Of a stretch of 64,000 nucleotides of DNA, positions 58,099 through 64,000 are shown one piece after another. Position 1 is the stretch's first letter, and every line of letters starts with the position of its first letter. The DNA is taken from the NCBI RefSeq assembly GCF_047495875.1, contig NC_092463.1, positions 16,302,724 through 16,366,723 of the forward strand, written 5' to 3'. A program made the position numbers and the translations under genes. Origin of the DNA: Pithys albifrons albifrons (Eukaryota > Chordata > Aves > Passeriformes > Thamnophilidae). The notes below the pieces were generated by a model. It did not search any database and had not been told where the DNA came from. It saw only the letters and a program-made list of their open reading frames with translations.

Positions 58099-61000
58099 GT
58101 AACTCTTTTCAGTTATCACTTAAATAAATTACTTGCTAGGTTGTGTATGCAGTGGATTTGATTTGCTTGCAGAAGTGTTGTGTAGAGCGTTTATTTTCTA
58201 GGTCACCAGTTTGAATCCATTCAAGCTCAATCGTGCATGAAATTTGGTATTGTCCATCTGTTTGGCCTATGTATGCAGTGAGTTGATCTGCCATTTGCTA
58301 GTAAACAGTTGCCAGGTTACTTAAATAAAATAAGTGGAGGTTTTTTTATACTTAAACCATGCATGCTGGTTTTCCCAGTTCAGGAGCAGTTGCTTTCTGT
58401 TACCATTTTCTATTCTTCATCTTCAGATTTTCTGTGAATCTGTGCTACAGTGTATAAAACTCTTGATTTGTAGTACTGGCATTGTGTTCAAGGGAATTAC
58501 TTCCTTATTGCTAGAAGGGATGTCTCTGATAATAAACCTGTTAAAGTAACAAACAGTGTTGTAGACAGTTTTTCTTCCTTTCCCTGTGCCTTTAAAATTC
58601 CAGGGAATGGGGGTACTTATCGTCCTAACAGTATTATTTACAAGCAAGGACATTGCTTAACTAGAAACATGAGCTGCAGTGCCCTTAAGAAATTACTTTC
58701 TTATTCCAGTCATAACTGGGGCAGGCATTACCTTTATCTGTTTTTCAGTCTACTACAAAAAGACTTCAGTGGAGATCTAAGTACTGTCACACTATAAATA
58801 ATAAACAGTTCTGTTATGAATCTAAAAGAAGGCAGTTTTTGAGAAGATAAATATTCCTAAAAAAACCCACCACACAACCCTGACAGCCTGAAGAATGATC
58901 TTAGCAGTAAATAACATCAATAGTTTATAAATTCTTTTCTCCTTTATGCTTCAGCTTGCAACACTGAATAAGTAGTTATTGATATTCAGTGTTACTTCTG
59001 TTTTAATCACCATTGAAAGCACAATGATATCTTTAGCAGAGGTAAAACTGACTTGCTTTGTAAATTTTCTCTTTTGTCTCAGCTTTTGTGGCACTCCTTA
59101 TTCAGAGCTGTGTAGAGGACAAGCCACAAACTCTACATTTAAGGATCTGTGCTCTGGGGAAAAAAGTTCAGGTGTGGGGTTACAGCATCTCAGGGAAGAA
59201 CTTTGAGTACTGACATCATGGATGTCTGTGCTGCAAAGTTCCCCTCAAGGACTTATGTGTTTTCAGTGTATCATAGTTAGCAATAATCATCTGCCCCACT
59301 TCACATGCACCCTTTGTAAAAATCACAGCTAAAATGTTTTTCTTGCATGTCAGGGTGGTTTTTAATCTGCCGCTATATTGAGTGAAGAGAAACCCTTACA
59401 GGCCTGGAAACAGGCAGATCTGCATGCTGAAACACGTTTTGAGCAGATTTGAAGAGGAAAGATTTCCAAAGCCTTCATTAAATTCCCCAGAAACTTTCTA
59501 CATGGTATGTGGAAGGTTTAGTTGATACTCTTCATTATTAAACTCAAAATAGAAACCCTTTATGTAGTATGTCACAATGAATTTACTGACCCACATTGCC
59601 TATGGAAAATTGTAGTTGAGAATCTTTCTGAGGAAGGCCTAAAAGCATGTTCTTGGCTCATCTTAGGCAAGGCAGATGAGTGGTCTGGGTGAAATTCTTG
59701 CTGAAATCTTGTGGTATTATGGGGTTCCATGAGTGTGCTATCTGCATCACACATGTACATCTCTTCTTCCTGTTTTGTGATGCTTGGCTCTTCCTCATTT
59801 TGACTTTTGCTTGGATGGTTGGTTTGTGCAGCTGTCTCTGTAGAAAATAGATGTATCCTAAAATTGATAGTGAGGTTTTCATCACTTGTCAGAATAATGA
59901 TGTTTTAATGTTATATCAACTTTAAAAGGTTTGGGCGTTTTGTTTTTGTGGGTATTTTGTATCATAGTGTGGGATGTTTTTTATGTAGATGGCATTAGAC
60001 CCATTTACTGTCCCAGAGTAGAACTGGGGGATTGTTACAACAGCTGCATGATTTGTATTAGTTGCCTTATTCCTGGAAACTGGATTTAGGCCTATGGGTT
60101 TGTTTTAGCCATGCTGGTTTACCATTAAAGCTTTGTGCCATATCGCACTGTAAATGTGGGATGAATACTAAAAGTTGAGACCTGATCTGGCAAATCACAG
60201 TGATTTTGTAGTATGAGCTCTCACTGTTAGTTGACTTCATGCTGAACTTGCTTACAGTTTATGAAGAGAAGATAAACCAGTAAAAGTCATGTAGTGAGCT
60301 TACTGTAACAACAATACTTTTCTTTTAGCAAAAGATTAACCGTCCTTTCCTTGCTGTTTTGTCTACAGCATTAAGGAGGAGGATTTCACACCATTTTCTA
60401 GGGCGGTACTTCTGTTCAAGATGTTTGTTTTTAACCAAAGCTCTATAATTAGATTTTAAAATGTGTGTGCATGCAAAGGACTAAACAGATCCCATTTTTC
60501 ATTGTCAAGTGCCCAACTAGTTTCTCTTGGTAGTCGTCTCTTTCTGTAAATATTTACCTGTTCAAGGCTAGGTATGGTCTGGGGGCATGAAGTAGCTATT
60601 GCTTTTGAACAGCATTTAATAGATTCCTACCTTTTAGTGTAGAAGTGGGGAATAATTTCTTTTCCCTGCTTCTAAAGCTGCTGCCTTATGAAGGAATACA
60701 AGCAGGTCAGAAAGGTTCCCTTCCAGATTCTTTCTTTGAGGGATGTGGACCCACCAGCTGTTGCAAACCCAGAGAGGCTCTGCCGAGGATGCTTCTCTCC
60801 TCCTGCCTCTGACAAAGCTGTTGTGTGGGGGTGCACTTGTAGCAGTGTTTTATGTATTTATAAGGGTAATAGCACTGTTTGCAGTTCCTCCAAAGCTAAA
60901 TCTTATAAGTAGCTCAAGGTTCACAAAGGTTTGAGTGGTGTTTAGTATTGGTGGTGATTCATGTGCAAGTAATACCTCAGAGCAGCCTTCAGGGCAGAAT

Positions 61001-62346
61001 GAAATGGAAACTTGTGGTGCCCTAGTTTTACTTTAGCAGAGTGTAAGAGAATGTTCTGCATACTCAAATTTGCCTTTAGAATCCAAAATCCTTCAAGTAG
61101 AAATGAGCTGGAATATTCTCTTGGAGCAGAATCTGTCATTATAGAGTGACCAAAGTGTAGTTATACTTTTATTGTGAAATGTAATTAAAACTCTTTAAAT
61201 GAAGCAGAAATTCTAGACTTGTCTCTATCAGCAGGAGGCTGAATCTCTCCTTTTCCATTGTCATATCTAGTATAGCATGTGGAAGGAATTTTTATGGTGA
61301 ATTTTGCAGCACAACTTCTTTGTTGAAGTTATCTTGAGTTACTGCTGTTCCTTTCATTTAAATGGATATTTTTTCATGTCTTGAAACTTCAATGTGATTA
61401 ATAACATGTTGCATGATCAGGCAAATTTTAATGTGGCTTAGATGTCTTTCCTCAAATAAAGCAAAGTTCCTTCCCAAAGTTTTCACTAATAGATGAATGA
61501 CAAAACCACTGTGTTGCATGGTTTGTGGGAGTTTTAATTAGCTGGGCATAAAAGCCACTGTATGAGTTTACTTAGAGTTATTGAGGCTTAAACAGTAAAA
61601 AAATTTACAGAAATCTTGGGTCACTGCAGTTGCCATGCTCTCAAAGACAACCTTGAATTACTCCAGTGTCTCTCAAAGTTCAAGAAATACTTATTAGAAA
61701 TAATGTGGTAATTAAAAGCACTGTGTTTTGACAGGCTGGCCCACATCATCGCTGTCAAAGTAGCATAACAAAACAAACTCACAACAAATCTACCTGAAAG
61801 AAGTGGAACTGTGAGAGTGCAATGATAGAACAACTTGTAGATAGAACACTGCATGTTGGATGTGCTTTGAGCTTAAAAATAGAAGAAAGGCAACAAGTAG
61901 TAAAGATACACAACTGTACTAATGGAAACTTGTTAACTGTGCCTGACAAGAAATGGACAAATTATTTCAGATGAAGCTGTTGTTCTTACTGAGCTGTGTG
62001 CCATTTGCAAATGTTTTCTTCTATTTTCTTCTTGAGTCTGGAAGTAGGAGTTGGGTTTATGTGCTTTCTTCTTTTGTTGTCATGTCTAAGGTTCTTCACC
62101 ATCTGGCTTAAAATGTTGAGTTCTGTAAATAAGCTGAAATTAGAAAATAACCCTGAAAAAGAAGTAGGACAAACAAAGGGTGTTTGTTCTTAATGGACAG
62201 AAAAGGCTTCAGTCAGAAAAGGCTTCTGATGAGAGGAGAAGGAAAAACTGTGTAACTTGCAGAGACATTGATGAGTATTTAGGTGTTCTGGACCTTTCTT
62301 TCAAATTTAAAGAATAAATGTGTTAAATTTTCCTTTTTGCTTTCAG
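58099..62346 (+). other. BTBD7: BTBD7 intron 2
   Basis: A 4.25-kb intron between GTAACT at 58099 and TTTGCTTTCAG ending at 62346. AT-rich, with no recognised mobile element or additional exon. Short frames such as 60688-60912 and 61996-62193 have no family resemblance. Confidence 0.85.
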
Positions 62347-63426
62347 GGACATCATCCTATTCTCATCAAGGTTATGGCTGTGAATCAAAGCTGTATAGCC
62401 TTGACCACGGCCATGAGAAGCCTCAAGACAAGAAAAAGAAAACCTCTGGCCTTGCCACCCTCAAAAAGAAGTTCATTAAGCGTCGGAAGTCGAGCCGGTC
62501 TGCTGATCACGCCAAGCAGATGCGCGAGCTGCTCTCGGGCTGGGATGTCAGAGATGTCAATGCATTGGTAGAAGAATACGAAGGAACATCAGCCTTAAAG
62601 GAACTTTATCTGCAAGCTAATTTGGCAAGGCCAGAAGCCAGGACGCTACAAAAAGACATGGCTGAACTGTATCAGTACAAATACTGTACTGATGTAGACT
62701 TAATATTTCAAGAAACTTGTTTTCCTGTGCATCGAGCGATACTGGCAGCAAGGTGTCCATTCTTCAAGACGCTGCTTTCTTCCTCACCAGAGTATGGGGC
62801 AGAAATAATAATGGATATTAACACAGCTGGCATAGATATGCCGATGTTTTCTGCTTTGTTACACTACCTTTATACAGGCGAGTTTGGAATGGAGGATTCA
62901 AGATTCCAAAATGTTGATATTCTCGTTCAGCTTAGTGAAGAGTTTGGAACACCCAATTCCTTAGATGTCGACATGCGCGCGCTGTTTGATTACATGTGCT
63001 ACTATGATGTGGTTCTTAGCTTTTCATCCAACTCTGACTTAGTTGAAACTTTTGGTGGAAGTCAGAACTGTCTAGATGAAGAGCTCAGAGCTCACAAAGC
63101 TGTTATTTCATCGCGGTCTCCATTTTTTCGTCACTTGCTGCAGAGGAGGATACGAACTGGTGAAGAAATCACAGACCGAACTCTACGAACTCCAACCAGA
63201 ATTATATTGGATGAATCAATCATACCAAAAAAATATGCTAAGGTCATTTTGAACTGTATGTACACAGATGTGGTGGACCTCTCGGTTTTGCACTCCAGTC
63301 CTTCAGTGGGCAGTTTAAGTGAAGTTCAGGCTCTTGTAGCAGGAAAACTAAACATGACTAGGGCTGAAGAAGCTATGGAGCTTTATCACATAGCACTCTT
63401 CTTGGAGTTTAATATGCTTGCACAAG
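62347..63426 (+). CDS. BTBD7: BTBD7 coding exon 3 (residues 28-387, both BTB domains)
   Basis: This 1,080-nt exon encodes residues 28-387 and the first base of codon 388. It begins GTSSYSHQGYGCESK and is nearly identical to vertebrate BTBD7 as I know it. A Lys/Arg-rich stretch (about residues 55-78, KKKFIKRRKSSR) could act in nuclear targeting or membrane binding. BTB domain 1 spans about 138-228 (YKYCTDVDLIF, FPVHRAILAARCPFFKTLL, LLHYLYTGEFG); BTB domain 2 about 246-381 (YYDVVLSF, HKAVISSRSPFF, ILNCMYTD). The acceptor is CAG at 62344-62346; the donor is CAAG then GTATGT at 63427. The BACK-type region and Pro-rich C-terminus lie beyond the window. No frameshift or stop. The apparent open-frame start at 62283 is intronic. 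Confidence 0.96.
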
Positions 63427-64000
63427 GTATGTAACATGGTCCTTGCTGTAGAACATACGACCTTACTAGAACAATTTTTGTCTCTTTTGCAGTGAGTATG
63501 CCTATTGTCAGCTATCAGTGGCTGACAGTTCTTTTAGAAAAGGAATTTGTTTTCCATCTGTAGGTTGCCAATAATGCATCTGTTTTCTGGGGATGGAAGA
63601 AATGTCATGTAAGAGCTTTTAGTTGTATGAGACATTGCTGAAGCATGCTGTTTATGTCAAATATATATATATACCTGGTCTTGGTATCTGATCCATATCT
63701 ACTTTCTACATGTACCAATATGTCAACAAGGCTGTAAAATTGAATGATTATTTCTGTAGTTTACATCAAAGGGGGTATACCAGCCCTTCATTCTTGCTGT
63801 TGGAATGTAAATTTAAACAGCTTAATTACACTATCCCAGGTCTTTAATAAGGCAGGGACAGTCAGTGTTTTCACACATAAAGTTTAAAAGTTTTGTTACT
63901 TCAAGATTTGAGTGATCCTTGAGAATAATGGATCACATACAGCCCCCTGCACAAGAAGTCTGGCCAGGGTTATTGCAGTCTCTGAGGGGTCAGAGCACTG
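63427..64000 (+). other. BTBD7: BTBD7 intron 3 (partial)
   Basis: It begins at GTATGT and continues off the right edge. It contains a short (TA)n run at about 63660-63673. No further exon was seen. Confidence 0.85.
63660..63673. repeat. Short (TA)n microsatellite
   Basis: Seven or so uninterrupted TA units in BTBD7 intron 3. Confidence 0.7.

Noticed and set aside
62283..62346. Alternative BTBD7 start at ATG 62283
   Set aside because: The sequence ends in a pyrimidine-rich tract and CAG acceptor, and upstream residues do not resemble BTBD7; the true start is on the exon at 58017.
1..64000. CRISPR arrays, operons or phage-like systems
   Set aside because: All direct repeats are simple, minisatellite or mobile-element sequence; gene structure is vertebrate with introns.

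Overview
This is vertebrate nuclear DNA, most likely from a bird. The evidence is two conserved vertebrate genes with GT-AG introns, CpG-island promoters, CR1-type LINE copies on both strands, an avian-style ERV solo LTR, and abundant tandem simple repeats. Nothing bacterial is present. Species cannot be fixed from the window; a passerine or other neoavian bird is a reasonable guess.

Two genes lie head to head. On the minus strand at the left are the first two coding exons of UNC79, a subunit of the NALCN sodium-leak channel complex. Exon 1 (8876-8897) sits in a CpG island and exon 2 is at 3920-4040; the gene continues off the left edge. On the plus strand at the right is the start of BTBD7, a double-BTB-domain protein. 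It has a non-coding first exon in a CpG island near 38.1-38.2 kb, a second exon carrying the start codon (57913-58098), and a 1,080-bp third exon with both BTB domains (62347-63426). The gene continues off the right edge. The UNC79 and BTBD7 frames join exactly across their splice sites.

About 29 kb separates the two promoters. It holds repeats and otherwise unrecognised DNA: pentanucleotide arrays beside the UNC79 promoter (9.08-9.53 kb), a 5S-rRNA-derived relic (10.86-10.94 kb), a 1.9-kb antisense CR1 copy with a decayed reverse-transcriptase C-terminus (12.19-14.1 kb), a (TAGAA)n array (16.0 kb), a CAGA/CACA array (23.6-23.8 kb), and a pile-up of four plus-strand CR1 fragments (30.2-31.7 kb). 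A 51-bp minisatellite of about 5.5 copies (37.7-38.0 kb) lies just upstream of the BTBD7 first exon. The 19.7-kb first intron of BTBD7 contains a solo LTR flanked by two roughly 120-bp direct repeats.

I found no dramatic undescribed system. The most notable points are the BTBD7 leader, which carries six upstream AUG-initiated reading frames ending before the main start; tandem arrays next to both promoters; 15 perfect tandem CACCT units by UNC79; and the 5S-derived relic. Most other open reading frames in the window are chance frames in repeats or low-complexity DNA.
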